From positions 558,001 through 622,000 of the forward strand of contig NZ_LNAL01000008.1 in the NCBI RefSeq assembly GCF_001483135.1: a stretch of 64,000 bases of DNA, in the 5' to 3' direction. Position 1 is the stretch's first letter. Each line of letters opens with the position of its first letter. Positions 1 to 9,161 of the stretch are shown here, one piece after another. The notes under the pieces are model-generated. The model saw nothing but the letters and a program-made list of their open reading frames with translations. It searched no databases and was not told where the DNA came from. This DNA is from Solirubrum puertoriconensis. Its GTDB lineage: Bacteria > Bacteroidota > Bacteroidia > Cytophagales > Hymenobacteraceae. The position numbers and the translations under genes are program-made.

Positions 1-1
1 C

Positions 2-1342
2 GACGTGGTGCGCGTGACGCGAGCCGAAAAGAACGAGTCGTACAGCAATAAGATCGACCGGGTGCTCACGCATAAAGTGTGGGGCTACCTGATTTTCCTG
101 AGCATTCTGTTCCTGCTCTTCCAGGCCATCTTCGCGTGGGCTGAGCTACCCATGGACCTTATCGACCAAGGCGTGGCGTGGCTAGGCGGGCAGGTGAAGA
201 GCCTGGGCGAAGGCCCGCTCATCGATCTGCTTTCCGATGGCATCATTGCCGGCCTAGGTGGGGTACTGATGTTCATTCCGCAGATTGCCCTGTTGTTCGC
301 CTTCATTGCCGTGCTCGAAGAATCGGGCTACATGGCGCGCGTGACGTTCATGATGGACAAAATCATGCGCAAGTTTGGGCTGAACGGTAAGAGCGTGGTG
401 CCGCTGATTTCGGGTATGGCCTGCGCCGTGCCGGCCATTATGAGCGCGCGCACCATCGAAAACTGGAAGGACCGCATCATCACCATTTTCGTGGTGCCGC
501 TGATGTCGTGCTCGGCGCGCATCCCGGTGTACACGGTGCTGGTGGCCTTTGTGGTGCCCGAGCGTACCGTCCTAGGTGTGTTCAACCTGCAGGGGGTAGC
601 CCTGATGGGGCTGTACCTCTTGGGCTTCGTATCGGCAGTGCTTTCGGCGTGGGCGCTGAAGACGTTGCTGCGGGCTAAGGAGCGTAGCTTCTTTATCATG
701 GAGTTTCCGGTGTACCGCTGGCCGCGCTGGAAAAACGTGGGGCTTACCATCGTAGAAAAGGTGAAGGCTTTTGTTTTCCAGGCCGGTAAAATCATCGTAG
801 CCATTTCGGTGTTGCTGTGGGTGCTGGCTTCGTACGGCCCCGGCGATTCGCTCGTGAAAGCCGAGCAGCAGGCGCGTTCCGAAGCGGCTCAGAAACAGCT
901 TACTCCCGAGCAAACCGATAACCTGATTGCCGCTCACAAGCTCGAAAATTCGTACGCGGGTGTCTTTGGCCGTACCATCGAGCCGGCCGTGCGCCCGCTG
1001 GGTTTCGACTGGAAAGTGAGCATTGCCCTGCTCACGTCGTTTGCTGCGCGCGAGGTATTTGTGGGCACCATCTCTACCATTTACAGCGTGGGGCAGGATG
1101 CCGACATGAGCACCGTGCAGGAGAAGCTGCGCGCCGAAAAGGACGAATTCGGTCAGCCATTCTTCACGCCGGCCCGTGCGGCTTCGCTGCTGGTGTTTTA
1201 TGTGTTTGCGATGCAATGCGTGAGCACCCTGGCCACAACCTACCGCGAAACCAAGGGCTGGACCTGGCCGCTGCTGCAACTCGGGTACATGTCGGGTTTG
1301 GCTTACGTGATGTCGTTGCTGGTGTATCAGCTGTTGAAATAG
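2..1342 (+). CDS. feoB: FeoB ferrous iron transporter, C-terminal part (5' truncated by window edge)
   Basis: The reading frame is open from the first bases, so the cytosolic N-terminal GTPase domain and the true start lie upstream. The visible 446 residues are the membrane permease half of FeoB, which imports Fe(II) across the inner membrane. They show the Gate motif region with SGMACAVPAIMSARTIENW near residues 132-151, followed by the conserved stretch with PLMSCSARIPVYTVL, several hydrophobic segments, and a cytosolic linker around residues 280-320. The second Gate-like region carries SFAAREVFVGTIST. Full-length FeoB is about 700 residues, so roughly 250 are missing. It ends just before a strong bidirectional hairpin. 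Function is well supported by family motifs; the GTPase half cannot be checked here. Confidence 0.95.
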   Translation, partial: DVVRVTRAEKNESYSNKIDRVLTHKVWGYLIFLSILFLLFQAIFAWAELPMDLIDQGVAWLGGQVKSLGEGPLIDLLSDGIIAGLGGVLMFIPQIALLFAFIAVLEESGYMARVTFMMDKIMRKFGLNGKSVVPLISGMACAVPAIMSARTIENWKDRIITIFVVPLMSCSARIPVYTVLVAFVVPERTVLGVFNLQGVALMGLYLLGFVSAVLSAWALKTLLRAKERSFFIMEFPVYRWPRWKNVGLTIVEKVKAFVFQAGKIIVAISVLLWVLASYGPGDSLVKAEQQARSEAAQKQLTPEQTDNLIAAHKLENSYAGVFGRTIEPAVRPLGFDWKVSIALLTSFAAREVFVGTISTIYSVGQDADMSTVQEKLRAEKDEFGQPFFTPARAASLLVFYVFAMQCVSTLATTYRETKGWTWPLLQLGYMSGLAYVMSLLVYQLLK

Positions 1343-1391
1343 GCCGCGCACATTTCTCAGCAGCCTTTGCCACCTAGGGCAAGCTAAAAAT

Positions 1392-1428
1392 CACAAGGCC
1401 CGAACCGTTCTGCGGTTCGGGCCTTGTG
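1392..1428. terminator. Bidirectional hairpin between convergent feoB and rsmI-like gene
   Basis: A perfect 16-bp inverted repeat with arms 1392-1407 and 1413-1428 and a 5-nt loop (ttctg) lies between two convergent genes. An A-tract precedes it on the plus strand, giving a U-tract for minus-strand transcripts; the plus-strand T content is weaker. Confidence 0.8.
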
Positions 1429-1467
1429 GCTTAATTAACAGCCTGTTATTGTACCCAACATTGTGGC

Positions 1468-2178
1468 CTAGGTACCGATGAGGAACACAGCGGGTTGCTT
1501 GTGGAGGTCGGGCAATGGTGTCTTCTTCCAGCCGGCTACGGTGTCGGTGCGCAGGTACTCGTTGGGGGCCGTTAGGTTGGCTGCCACGCACAAGCGGGTG
1601 CTAGGCTGCAGCTGTGCCAGTAAATCTTCCAGCAGCTGCGTGTTGCGATACGGCGTTTCAATAAAAAGCTGGGTTTGGTGCTGAGCCAAGGCTTGGCGCT
1701 CCAGTTGCTTGATGGCTGCAGAACGCTTCGGCCGCTCGATGGGCAGGTAGCCATGAAAAGTAAAGCTCTGCCCGTTAAATCCCGAACCCATCAGCGCCAA
1801 CAGAAGCGAGGATGGCCCTACCAGCGGCACCACCCGAACACCCAGGCGGTGCGCCTCGCGAGCCAGGGCCGCACCCGGGTCGGCAATGCCAGGGCAGCCT
1901 GCTTCGCTGATTACACCAGCACTGATACCCTGCTTCAGCAGAGGCTCCAACGCGGCGCGCACCTGTGCATCGGTCGAGTCTTTGTCGATGACCGTGATGC
2001 GTAGCTCTTCAATTACCTGCGCCGGCGCTACTTGCTTAATGAAGCGGCGGGCCGTACGGGCATTCTCGACCAGAAAATACCCTAGGTCGGCCACGCGCTC
2101 AGCAATCTGAGCGGGCAGTACTTGGGCAGTCGTGTCGTCGGCTAGTACCGTGGGAATGAGGTAGAGCGTTCCTTTCAA
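1468..2178 (-). CDS. RsmI-type SAM-dependent methyltransferase (short Bacteroidota form)
   Basis: This is a tetrapyrrole-methylase-fold protein of the RsmI family, whose characterised members 2'-O-methylate C1402 of 16S rRNA. The N-terminus reads KGTLYLIPTVLADD. The glycine-rich SAM-binding segment EAGCPGIADPGA is near residues 87-98, with VPLVGPSSLLLALMGSG and the late FIETPYRN motif following. At 236 residues it is shorter than E. coli RsmI (about 286) and starts later, as in a Bacteroidota subgroup. I chose the TTG at 2178 because conserved sequence begins there and the upstream gene stops at 2190; no ATG fits. Specificity within the RsmI/YraL group is inferred. It probably shares a transcript with the upstream esterase (11-nt gap). 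Confidence 0.8.
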   Translation of the reverse strand: MKGTLYLIPTVLADDTTAQVLPAQIAERVADLGYFLVENARTARRFIKQVAPAQVIEELRITVIDKDSTDAQVRAALEPLLKQGISAGVISEAGCPGIADPGAALAREAHRLGVRVVPLVGPSSLLLALMGSGFNGQSFTFHGYLPIERPKRSAAIKQLERQALAQHQTQLFIETPYRNTQLLEDLLAQLQPSTRLCVAANLTAPNEYLRTDTVAGWKKTPLPDLHKQPAVFLIGT

Positions 2179-2189
2179 GGCTGCGATGA

Positions 2190-2966
2190 TTAGCTGGCGG
2201 CAAACGCTGTTACCAGCTCGTATACTTTGTCGGGAGCTTCGGCGTGCACCCAATGGCCGGCATCCACCACGGTTTCGACAACGGAGTTGGGGAACAGCTG
2301 CGGAATGTGGTAGAGTTTATCCTCGGTGCTGATGTAGTCGGACTTGCCACCGCGGATAAACAGAGCAGGTTTCAAAAAGGGTGTTTCGGCCGTAATTTCT
2401 GCGCCAATTGCCTCCATCTCGGCGGTAAGCGCTGCCAGGTTAGGGCGCCAGGCAAAGGAGTTGTCGTCGCGGCGGTATAAGTTCTTGAGCAAGAACTGCC
2501 GCACGTCGGGCCATTTAATATGCTGGGCCAAGGCCTCGTCGGCCTGTTGGCGGTTTTCGAGCTTGCCTAGGTCCACGGCGTGCAAGCCAGCCAGGATTTC
2601 ATCTTGGTGGCGCATGTCGCTGAAGCGCGGGGCAATATCGAGCACCACCAGCTTGGCCAGCCGATCGGGGTGGCTGAGAGCGAGGCGCATGGCTACTTTG
2701 CCGCCCATGCTGTGGCCTAGCAAAACGAGTTGGCTGCTGTCGAGCTCGAGTGTGTCAAAAAGCTCCAGCACATCCTGCGCCATCAGCTCGTAGCTGTGCT
2801 CATCGGAGTGAGGAGAGCGGCCGTGGTTGCGCAAATCGACGGCGATGACGCGGAATTGCTCGGCCCAGCGACGCGCCAGGCTTTGCCAGTTATCGAGGGT
2901 GCCAAACAGCCCGTGCAGAATAACCAACGGGCGGCCCTGGCCTTGTTCGCGGTAGTGAAGTTGCAT
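2190..2966 (-). CDS. Alpha/beta-fold hydrolase, YbfF-like esterase
   Basis: A 258-residue soluble alpha/beta hydrolase. Visible signatures are the oxyanion-hole HGLFGTLDNW (residues 18-27), DLRNHGRSPHS, the nucleophile elbow GHSMGGK with Ser86, and a late GHWVHAEAP with the likely catalytic His near 237. The pattern resembles the YbfF esterase and related dienelactone-hydrolase-like enzymes acting on short acyl or thioester substrates; the physiological substrate cannot be told. The start at 2966 puts MQLHYREQGQG at the N-terminus; an in-frame ATG at 2975 adds only three residues. The gene sits between the histidine kinase (stop 3005) and the methyltransferase, all on the minus strand with small gaps, so co-transcription is plausible. 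Confidence 0.85.
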   Translation of the reverse strand: MQLHYREQGQGRPLVILHGLFGTLDNWQSLARRWAEQFRVIAVDLRNHGRSPHSDEHSYELMAQDVLELFDTLELDSSQLVLLGHSMGGKVAMRLALSHPDRLAKLVVLDIAPRFSDMRHQDEILAGLHAVDLGKLENRQQADEALAQHIKWPDVRQFLLKNLYRRDDNSFAWRPNLAALTAEMEAIGAEITAETPFLKPALFIRGGKSDYISTEDKLYHIPQLFPNSVVETVVDAGHWVHAEAPDKVYELVTAFAAS

Positions 2967-3004
2967 AGCGGGCATAAAGGTCGGAAGCCCGACGCACATA
3001 CCGG

Positions 3005-4918
3005 CTAAACCTGGGTGCGGGGCAGCGTGAACTGTACGGTGGTTCCTTGGCCCGGGGTGCTGTTGATAGTCAACTCGCCGCCTTGCCGCCGCACAAATGC
3101 TAGGCAAAGCGGCAAACCCAAGCCTGTGCCCGAACGCGCCCGGCCTACAGTGTGGCGTGGGGCTGCCGCCCGGTTAGGATCGAGCAGGGCCTGAACTTGC
3201 TCTTCGGGCATGCCGAAGCCGGTGTCTGAGACACTTACCGTTACCATGCGGTCGTCGGGGGTGAGCACGGCACCTAGGCGAATGATGCCACCTTGCGGAG
3301 TGCATTTTAGGGCATTACTCACAAGGTTGCGCAAAATGGTGCGCGTCATGTTGGCATCGGCCCACGCCGAAAGTCCTTCGGCTGCGGCAACGCTCAGGCA
3401 AACCTGGCGGGCTTGGGCTGCGGTGCAGTGCAGGGCCTCAACATCGCGCAGCAACTCACCCAGCGGCAATTGCTGGGGCTGAAAGGCTAGCTCGCCGGTT
3501 TGCGTAACGGCCCAGTTCAGCAGATTGTCGAGCAAGCTGTTCAAGTGCTGGGCCGATTGGCGCACTTGTTCGGGCAAACGGCGCAAGCCTTGCTCGTCGC
3601 CGGTGCGCAAGTAAAAATCGATGAGCTCCGTTACGCCCACAAAAGAGGTGACGGGGCCCCGCAAATCGTGCGCTACAATGGAGTAGAGGCGGTCTTTGCT
3701 AGAGGCAAGCTGCTGGGTTTGTGCATTGGCACGCTCTAACGCTGCGTGGTTGGCCGCCAGTGCGCGCTTGCTGCGCCGCAATTGCCACGACAGCCCCCCC
3801 ACACCTACCAGCCCGATTACCAAAGCCCCTACCGCAATACGTAGCTCGCGGTTGCGCAACTGCTGCAGCTCGGTGCGCTGGGTAAGCAGCCGTATCTGGT
3901 TTTCTTTTTCGGCGGTTTCGTAGCGCGACTGCAGCGCCGACAGGGTACCCAGGCGGGCCCGGCTGTTAAGGGTATCGTTGAGGGCTTCGTAGCGCTGCCG
4001 CCACTCGTAGGCCTGGCGGTACTGCTGGCGCGCGGCCTGAATGTTAGCCATCAGGTCGTAGCCATCGAGCACGCGTTCCAAGAACCCAATGCGGCGGCCT
4101 TGGGCCAATGCTTTTTGGGTGAGTTCTTCGGCTTCGTCGAGTTTTTCGGTAAGCAGCAATACGGTGGCCAATAGCTCCTGTTGGCTGGTTACAAAGCGCG
4201 GGTTGTTGGCCGCTTCGCTGAGCTCCAGTGCTTTCCGCAACAGGCCTTCGGCAATACCGTAGTTGCCTATTTGCAGGTAGTGGGTGCCCAGGTGCCCTAG
4301 GTACATGGCCTCGCCTGCACGGTCGCCGGAGCGGCGGGCAAGCTGCGTAGCCTGGCGCGTGTACTGCATGCCCTTTGGGTGCTGGCCCTCGTAAAAAAAG
4401 AGGCCCCCCAGGTTGCCGTACAGCATCAGTTGCGTACGCACACTAACTCCAGGGTTGCGCACGCGCATCAGGGCCTGGCGGTAGTTGGCCCACGCGTTTA
4501 TAGTATCGCCACGTTCGTGGTGGATGCTGCCCATGGCGGTGTAGCCCCGCACGATGCCATCGGTGTTCTGCAGCTCCTGTGCCAGCAGCAAGGCCTCTTG
4601 CTGAAGCTTAAGGGCATGAGGACCATCGGAAAGGTTGGCGTAGCAGCTGCCTAGGTGCAGCAAGGCCCGCATAAGGCCGGGCTTATCCTCAATGCCGCGA
4701 GCTAGGCGCACAGCTTCTTCGCCGTAGCGCACGGCCTGGGTAGGCGTATGGTCGTGCAGGGCGTAGCACAATTGGCTTAGCACCCGTACCCGACCGGTGT
4801 CGGCGGGTAAGGCTGGCAGGCTCTGTCGCAGCTGAGCCACTTGGAGCGAATCTTGGGCTTGAGCAGCTAGCGTAGCCCACAACCAAATGCATATAAGCCC
4901 AGGCAGAAACCGCCCCAT
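3005..4918 (-). CDS. TPR-domain sensor histidine kinase (orphan)
   Basis: A 637-residue sensor kinase. Residues 1-22 look like a cleaved signal peptide, so the sensor domain is predicted periplasmic. Residues about 40-330 are tetratricopeptide repeats (recurring A..Y...A/G pattern), followed by a short coiled coil, one membrane helix near 360-379, a second coiled segment, and the kinase core. His417 in VAHDLRGPV is the probable phosphoacceptor. The ATPase part shows an N-box (LRNLVSNALK), a G1 box (VSDTGFGMPEE) and a G2 box (GTGLGLPL). This TPR-HisKA architecture is common in Bacteroidota. No response regulator or receiver domain lies nearby, so the partner is unknown, as is the signal. Confidence 0.88.
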   Translation of the reverse strand: MGRFLPGLICIWLWATLAAQAQDSLQVAQLRQSLPALPADTGRVRVLSQLCYALHDHTPTQAVRYGEEAVRLARGIEDKPGLMRALLHLGSCYANLSDGPHALKLQQEALLLAQELQNTDGIVRGYTAMGSIHHERGDTINAWANYRQALMRVRNPGVSVRTQLMLYGNLGGLFFYEGQHPKGMQYTRQATQLARRSGDRAGEAMYLGHLGTHYLQIGNYGIAEGLLRKALELSEAANNPRFVTSQQELLATVLLLTEKLDEAEELTQKALAQGRRIGFLERVLDGYDLMANIQAARQQYRQAYEWRQRYEALNDTLNSRARLGTLSALQSRYETAEKENQIRLLTQRTELQQLRNRELRIAVGALVIGLVGVGGLSWQLRRSKRALAANHAALERANAQTQQLASSKDRLYSIVAHDLRGPVTSFVGVTELIDFYLRTGDEQGLRRLPEQVRQSAQHLNSLLDNLLNWAVTQTGELAFQPQQLPLGELLRDVEALHCTAAQARQVCLSVAAAEGLSAWADANMTRTILRNLVSNALKCTPQGGIIRLGAVLTPDDRMVTVSVSDTGFGMPEEQVQALLDPNRAAAPRHTVGRARSGTGLGLPLCLAFVRRQGGELTINSTPGQGTTVQFTLPRTQV

Positions 4919-5002
4919 GCTGACGACGAATTTACGCGGAGGTGGTAGGGAGGATTTCCTGGCTAATATAACAACACTTATATACAGTTTTGCAATAGGT
5001 AG

Positions 5003-5587
5003 TTAGAGCCAGCAAAACCAACATTGGCGGCGCTGCAAATGGGTATGGCGCAGGAACTCTGCCAAGGGCGCTAGTTTGGTAAGCAACGATGTAAGCGTAA
5101 TGATGCGGCCGTCGTGCAGGTGCAGGCGCACGTACTCGTACTTGCTCCAGAACACGCGCCGCGTGCGGCATACGACGTACTCCACTTGGGCAATATCGCG
5201 CCGCTCGAAGGGCAATTGGTAAGGGCCTTCGTACACTTCCAGCACGTTGCGCTTGGGCTCAAACAGCAGGGTGGTGCGGCGGTTGTGGCGGTAGTACTGC
5301 CAGTGCAGCGCAAAGCTCGGCAACGCAAACCCCAGCACAGCCCCTGCCAATACGGTTATTAGCACAATTTCCCAAATGCCAACTGGCCTACCCAGGGCAT
5401 TGATAACGGGTGGCAAACCCACAGACAGCGTAGCTATGGGCCAAGTAAGCAGGTACACCCCGCGCCAATAGTTTGCCTGAAACACGGTGCGTTTGCGCCC
5501 AAACAGGCCCAGCACCCACTGCAGCGCCAGCGCAATCAGCCCAATGCTTACCGCCAGCTCCAGCAGCGGGCCTAGTACTCTCCGCAT
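5003..5587 (-). CDS. Small PH-domain-like membrane protein coupled to selD
   Basis: A 194-residue protein that I cannot assign to a named family. The N-terminal half has hydrophobic segments around residues 5-22, 42-62 and 68-92 (likely membrane helices). The C-terminal half, with TTLLFEPKRNVLEVYEGPYQ and YVRLHLHDGRIITLTSLL, resembles the bacterial PH-like beta domain seen in membrane proteins of this phylum. The start codon at 5587 overlaps the selD stop by one base (TGATG), which implies translational coupling to selD. Nothing in its sequence links it to selenium chemistry; the coupling is the only argument. Function unknown. Confidence 0.75.
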   Translation of the reverse strand: MRRVLGPLLELAVSIGLIALALQWVLGLFGRKRTVFQANYWRGVYLLTWPIATLSVGLPPVINALGRPVGIWEIVLITVLAGAVLGFALPSFALHWQYYRHNRRTTLLFEPKRNVLEVYEGPYQLPFERRDIAQVEYVVCRTRRVFWSKYEYVRLHLHDGRIITLTSLLTKLAPLAEFLRHTHLQRRQCWFCWL

Positions 5588-6666
5588 CAGCGCACCACGA
5601 TGTACGGTTCGCCAGCCTGGCGGGTGCGTAGCTGGCCAAACGGCTCGGCCGGTACGCCTGCTTCGCGTAGCAACTGCTCCACAGCGGTGCGGCCCTCGGG
5701 CGCTACGCACACCAACAGGCCCCCCGAGGTTTGCGGGTCGCAGAGCCAGTGGCGTTGCTCTTCGCTGATGTCGCCGCCAAATCCCGACACCTTGTGGCCG
5801 TACGAATCCCAGTTGCGGTGCGTGCCGCCGGGTATGGCTTTCTGTTGGCGGTAGGCCTCGGCGGCGGCAATGCGCGGCACCTGTGCAAAGTCGATTTCGG
5901 CCGTGAGTTGGCTGCCCTCGGCTACTTCGGCCAGGTGGCCCAGCAAGCCAAAACCGGTTACATCGGTCATGGCCTTCACCTGGGGCAACTTACCTAGGGG
6001 TTCGCCCAGCTTGTTGAGCTGCATCATCTGGCGCGGGGCCAGCTGCGCGTCGGCTTCCGTGAGCAAACCTTTCTTCTGCGCCGTGGTGAGCATGCCCACG
6101 CCCAAGGGTTTGGTGAGGTATAGCAGGCAGCCCTCCGTGGCGGTGTCGTTGCGCTTCAGGTTGGCTATATCAACCAAGCCATTCACGGCCAAACCGAAGA
6201 TGGGCTCCGGCGAATCGATGCTGTGCCCGCCAGCCAGCGCAATGCCGGCTTCGGCGCAAATGCTGCGGCTGCCTTCAATCACGCGCCGGGCCACTTCGGG
6301 CGCCAGTTTATCGATGGGCCAACCCAGCACGGCAATAGCCAGCACTGGGCGGCCGCCCATGGCGTACACATCCGAAATGGCATTGGCTGAGGCAATGCGC
6401 CCGAAATCATATGCATCATCAACGATGGGCATAAAGAAATCGGTGGTGCTGATAAGCGCCTGGCCCGTGCCTAGGTCGTACACGGCCGCGTCGTCGCGCG
6501 AGGAGTTGCCCACAAGTAGGCGTTCATCGTGGGGTTGCGGCACGGTGGTGTGCAAAATCTGATCGAGCACTTTCGGCGCGATTTTGCAGCCGCAGCCAGC
6601 GCCGTGGCTGTATTGCGTCAGGCGAACGGCTTCGGGTGCGGTAGGAGCGAGCGAATCGGGGTTCAT
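5587..6666 (-). CDS. selD: Selenide, water dikinase
   Basis: SelD makes selenophosphate from selenide and ATP, the selenium donor for selenoproteins and for 2-selenouridine in tRNA. The 359-residue protein has the family N-terminus [16 protein letters not shown]. Cys25 and Lys28 correspond to the catalytic Cys17 and Lys20 of E. coli SelD; the catalytic residue is Cys, not selenocysteine. The Asp-rich ATP/Mg segment DDAAVYDLG and the [21 protein letters not shown] block are also present. The gene lies in a minus-strand cluster with mnmH, and neither selA nor selB is in the window, so its visible client is tRNA selenation. Confidence 0.95.
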   Translation of the reverse strand: MNPDSLAPTAPEAVRLTQYSHGAGCGCKIAPKVLDQILHTTVPQPHDERLLVGNSSRDDAAVYDLGTGQALISTTDFFMPIVDDAYDFGRIASANAISDVYAMGGRPVLAIAVLGWPIDKLAPEVARRVIEGSRSICAEAGIALAGGHSIDSPEPIFGLAVNGLVDIANLKRNDTATEGCLLYLTKPLGVGMLTTAQKKGLLTEADAQLAPRQMMQLNKLGEPLGKLPQVKAMTDVTGFGLLGHLAEVAEGSQLTAEIDFAQVPRIAAAEAYRQQKAIPGGTHRNWDSYGHKVSGFGGDISEEQRHWLCDPQTSGGLLVCVAPEGRTAVEQLLREAGVPAEPFGQLRTRQAGEPYIVVR

Positions 6667-6717
6667 ATCAGTATCAGGTCGAAAATACGGGCGTTGCAGC
6701 TACAACCCGCGGCCGCG

Positions 6718-7107
6718 TTATACTTCCCAGGCGGCGTGCTGCAGCACCACGCGGTAGCCGTCGGGGTCTTCGAAAGTAAGGCCGCGCGCATCCCAATACG
6801 GGTTGTGCGAGGGTACGGGCGCAAAACCAGCGCCTCGCATGCGGGCCACGGCCTGTTGCCAGGCAGCAGCGTCGGGCATGTAAAACACAAGCAAGTGCTC
6901 GGCCGAAGGCGCGCCGCCGGCTGGGCAGCCACGCTCGTGCGTAAACTCGAGGTGGTACGGCGCCTGTGGGTGGCCCAGCATCAGGCCATCGAAGCCGGCG
7001 TGGTCTTCGAATGAGCCGAGCACCTCAAAGCCTAGCCCCTCGCGGTAAAAAGGCAGCAGCGCCGCCAGGTTGTTGGTAGGCCGGGCCACGCGTAGCTTAG
7101 GGACCAT
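6718..7107 (-). CDS. VOC-superfamily (glyoxalase/bleomycin-resistance-like) protein
   Basis: A 129-residue single-domain protein with the vicinal-oxygen-chelate pattern: an N-terminal LRVARPTNNLAALLPFYREGLGFEVLG beta-alpha unit, a central HLEFTH (candidate metal ligands), and a C-terminal LTFEDPDGYRVVLQ strand. These folds bind divalent metals and catalyse isomerisation, ring cleavage or thiol conjugation; the specific reaction cannot be inferred. The start at 7107 overlaps the end of mnmH by 11 nt, and selD begins about 50 nt downstream, placing it inside the selenium operon. Roles in thiol or selenium detoxification are possible, but the context is the only evidence. Confidence 0.8.
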   Translation of the reverse strand: MVPKLRVARPTNNLAALLPFYREGLGFEVLGSFEDHAGFDGLMLGHPQAPYHLEFTHERGCPAGGAPSAEHLLVFYMPDAAAWQQAVARMRGAGFAPVPSHNPYWDARGLTFEDPDGYRVVLQHAAWEV

Positions 7108-8161
7108 GCGGAGCAGGCGCGGCCGAAGCCGCCGAAAGTTGGTTGGCTGCGGCCAATACGAGCTCGGCATTTACCGTAGGGTCGCAGGTATCCGACGGTA
7201 CCCGCACCATGGGCACTTTGCCTGCACGGTCGTCGAGGCCGTGGCTGTAGGTTTTGTCGTAGTAGCCGAGGGCAATGCCCACCATCTTCTCCATGTCGCC
7301 GGCATCAATAGCCGCCAACGCCTCCTTGGCCATCAGCCCGCCAAGTTTTTTCTGAATTCGCTCGATGGCTTGGCGCAACAGTTCGGGCTCGTGGCGGCCG
7401 TACTCTTCGGCCAGCTTGCGCGTACGCACCGGCCTAGGTATATCGAGCACTATCAGCGGGGCTTGGCGCAGCCGCTCGTACAAAGTGCCGGGCAGGGCTA
7501 CCGAGCCAATCGTGCGGCTTTCGTCCTCTACCCACAGCCTAGGTGCCTGCGCTGCTTGGCTGAGCTGCCAGGCCAAATCGTTTTCGAACTGCTCGGTGGT
7601 GGGTTGCGGCGGCAATCCAATGGCCCCAAACGAGGAGCCCTTGTGATGGGCCAAGCCTTCGAGGTCAATTGTGTCCTCGTGGTGGCGGGCGGCTAACACC
7701 TGCAGCACATCGGTCTTGCCCGAGCCGGTAAGGCCACCTAGGGCTACTAGCGGCCGGGGGCGGGCAAACTCGGCCAAGGCCCAGCGGCGGTAATCCTTGT
7801 AGCCTTTATCGAGCAGGTGCACCCGAAACCCGGCCAGCTCAAGCAGCCACTGCATAGCCCCCGAGCGCATACCCCCGCGCCAGCAGTGCAGGCGTACTTC
7901 CTTACCTGGGGCGAGCTTTTGGGCCTCGCGCACCATCTGGCTCATCTTCGGCCCGAAGAAATCCAGACCTAGGAGCACAGCTTTGTCTTGGCTTACGCGC
8001 TTGTACGTGGTGCCAATGCGGGCCCGCTCCTCGTCGGAAAAAATCGGAAAGCTTACCGCACCTGGTATGTGCCCTTGCTGGTACTCCAACGGCGCCCGCG
8101 CATCAAAAATGGGTGCATCGGCGGGGCCCGATAAGAACTCTTGAAGCGGCAGGCGAGGCAT
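7097..8161 (-). CDS. mnmH: tRNA 2-selenouridine synthase
   Basis: MnmH (SelU/YbbB) replaces sulfur by selenium in 5-methylaminomethyl-2-thiouridine at the tRNA wobble position, using selenophosphate from SelD. The 354-residue protein has an N-terminal rhodanese domain (IFDARAPLEYQQGHIPGAVS) with the catalytic-loop cysteine Cys93 in LHCWRGGMRS, and a P-loop domain with GGLTGSGKTDVL near residue 145. Both the order and the length match the family. Its co-occurrence with selD four open reading frames from pdxJ supports a selenium-to-tRNA pathway. It probably shares a transcript with pdxJ (42-nt gap) and the downstream VOC and selD genes. Confidence 0.95.
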   Translation of the reverse strand: MPRLPLQEFLSGPADAPIFDARAPLEYQQGHIPGAVSFPIFSDEERARIGTTYKRVSQDKAVLLGLDFFGPKMSQMVREAQKLAPGKEVRLHCWRGGMRSGAMQWLLELAGFRVHLLDKGYKDYRRWALAEFARPRPLVALGGLTGSGKTDVLQVLAARHHEDTIDLEGLAHHKGSSFGAIGLPPQPTTEQFENDLAWQLSQAAQAPRLWVEDESRTIGSVALPGTLYERLRQAPLIVLDIPRPVRTRKLAEEYGRHEPELLRQAIERIQKKLGGLMAKEALAAIDAGDMEKMVGIALGYYDKTYSHGLDDRAGKVPMVRVPSDTCDPTVNAELVLAAANQLSAASAAPAPHGP

Positions 8162-8203
8162 AGCAGGTACCGGGTGGGCTGAAAAGAGGGGAAGATGAGC
8201 CGC

Positions 8204-8923
8204 TTACTGCAGCTGGCGGCGGTACTGCTGAACGGTGTTTTCGAGCCCTAGGTACAGCGCGTCGCAAATAAGCGCATGGCCGATGCTGACCTCTAGCAAG
8301 CCCGGCAGCTCCTGCTTAAGGAAAGCCAGGTTATCGAGGTCGAGGTCGTGGCCGGCGTTTACTCCTAGGCCGAGTTGCTGCGCCAGCTCAGCGGCGGCGC
8401 GGTAAGGCGCCACGGCGGCTTCGCGGTCGTGGTGGTACTGCGTGGCGTAGGCCTCGGTATACAGCTCGATGCGGTCGGTGCCGGTGCCTACGGCGGCTTT
8501 CACCATTTCCAAGTCGGGGTCGAGGAAAATGCTCACACGGCAGCCCAGCAACTTCAGCTCGGCCACAATGCCCTGCAGGTACTCTTGGTGGCGAATGGTG
8601 TCCCAGCCGGCGTTGGAGGTAATGGCATCGGGCGCATCGGGCACCAGCGTTACTTGCTCGGGGCGAACTTCGCGCACCAAGTCGAGGAAATCGGGCGTGG
8701 GGTTGCCTTCTACGTTCAGTTCGGTGGTTACCACGCGCTTGAGGTCGCGCACATCCTGATAGCGAATATGGCGCTCATCGGGGCGGGGGTGCACCGTGAT
8801 ACCCTCGGCGCCAAATCGCTCACAGTCGCGGGCGGCTTGCAACACATCGGGGCGATTGTGGCCGCGGGCGTTCCGCAGGGTGGCTATTTTATTTATGTTT
8901 ACGCTAAGCTTTGTCATATCCAT
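8204..8923 (-). CDS. pdxJ: Pyridoxine 5'-phosphate synthase
   Basis: PdxJ condenses 1-deoxyxylulose 5-phosphate with 3-amino-2-oxopropyl phosphate to give pyridoxine 5'-phosphate in the DXP-dependent vitamin B6 pathway. The 239-residue TIM barrel begins [16 protein letters not shown], the conserved phosphate/substrate-binding start, followed by [13 protein letters not shown] with the family's HPRPDxRHI signature, and later VNAGHDL and EVSIGHAL motifs. Length and motif order match E. coli PdxJ. The start could be 8923 or the ATG two codons later (8917). A plausible promoter lies about 33 bases upstream. It would be the first gene of the minus-strand B6/selenium cluster. Confidence 0.95.
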   Translation of the reverse strand: MDMTKLSVNINKIATLRNARGHNRPDVLQAARDCERFGAEGITVHPRPDERHIRYQDVRDLKRVVTTELNVEGNPTPDFLDLVREVRPEQVTLVPDAPDAITSNAGWDTIRHQEYLQGIVAELKLLGCRVSIFLDPDLEMVKAAVGTGTDRIELYTEAYATQYHHDREAAVAPYRAAAELAQQLGLGVNAGHDLDLDNLAFLKQELPGLLEVSIGHALICDALYLGLENTVQQYRRQLQ

Positions 8924-8955
8924 TACGTGCCCGAAGCAATACGCCCGGCGGCTGC

Positions 8956-8988
8956 CAAAGATATAGTTCTAGCCCCGGTGGCGTACAA
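8956..8988 (-). promoter_or_regulatory. Bacteroidota-type promoter for pdxJ operon
   Basis: On the minus strand TATCTTTG (8963-8956) matches the -7 consensus TAnnTTTG, and a TTG (8988-8986) lies 22 nt upstream. Transcription would start near 8950, about 27 nt before the pdxJ start codon. Assignment is by pattern only. Confidence 0.55.
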
Positions 8989-9161
8989 TTTCTGTTCTTG
9001 CCTAAGGCAGGCTACACTACCGATCCGGCTTGCTGCCAAGTTTCAGAATCACCTGGGTTGGGTAATGGTTAGCCCGCCGGTATCGTACGTAGTAGCACCG
9101 GGCATGCCCATTGTGTTGCCAAAAGGACTAATCTTGCACCTCATTTTCTGCCGCTTCTGTT

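Noticed and set aside
572-1351. Long minus-strand ORF (259 codons) opposite feoB
   Set aside because: Antisense to a clear feoB frame, with His/Gln/Arg-rich low-complexity translation and no motif.
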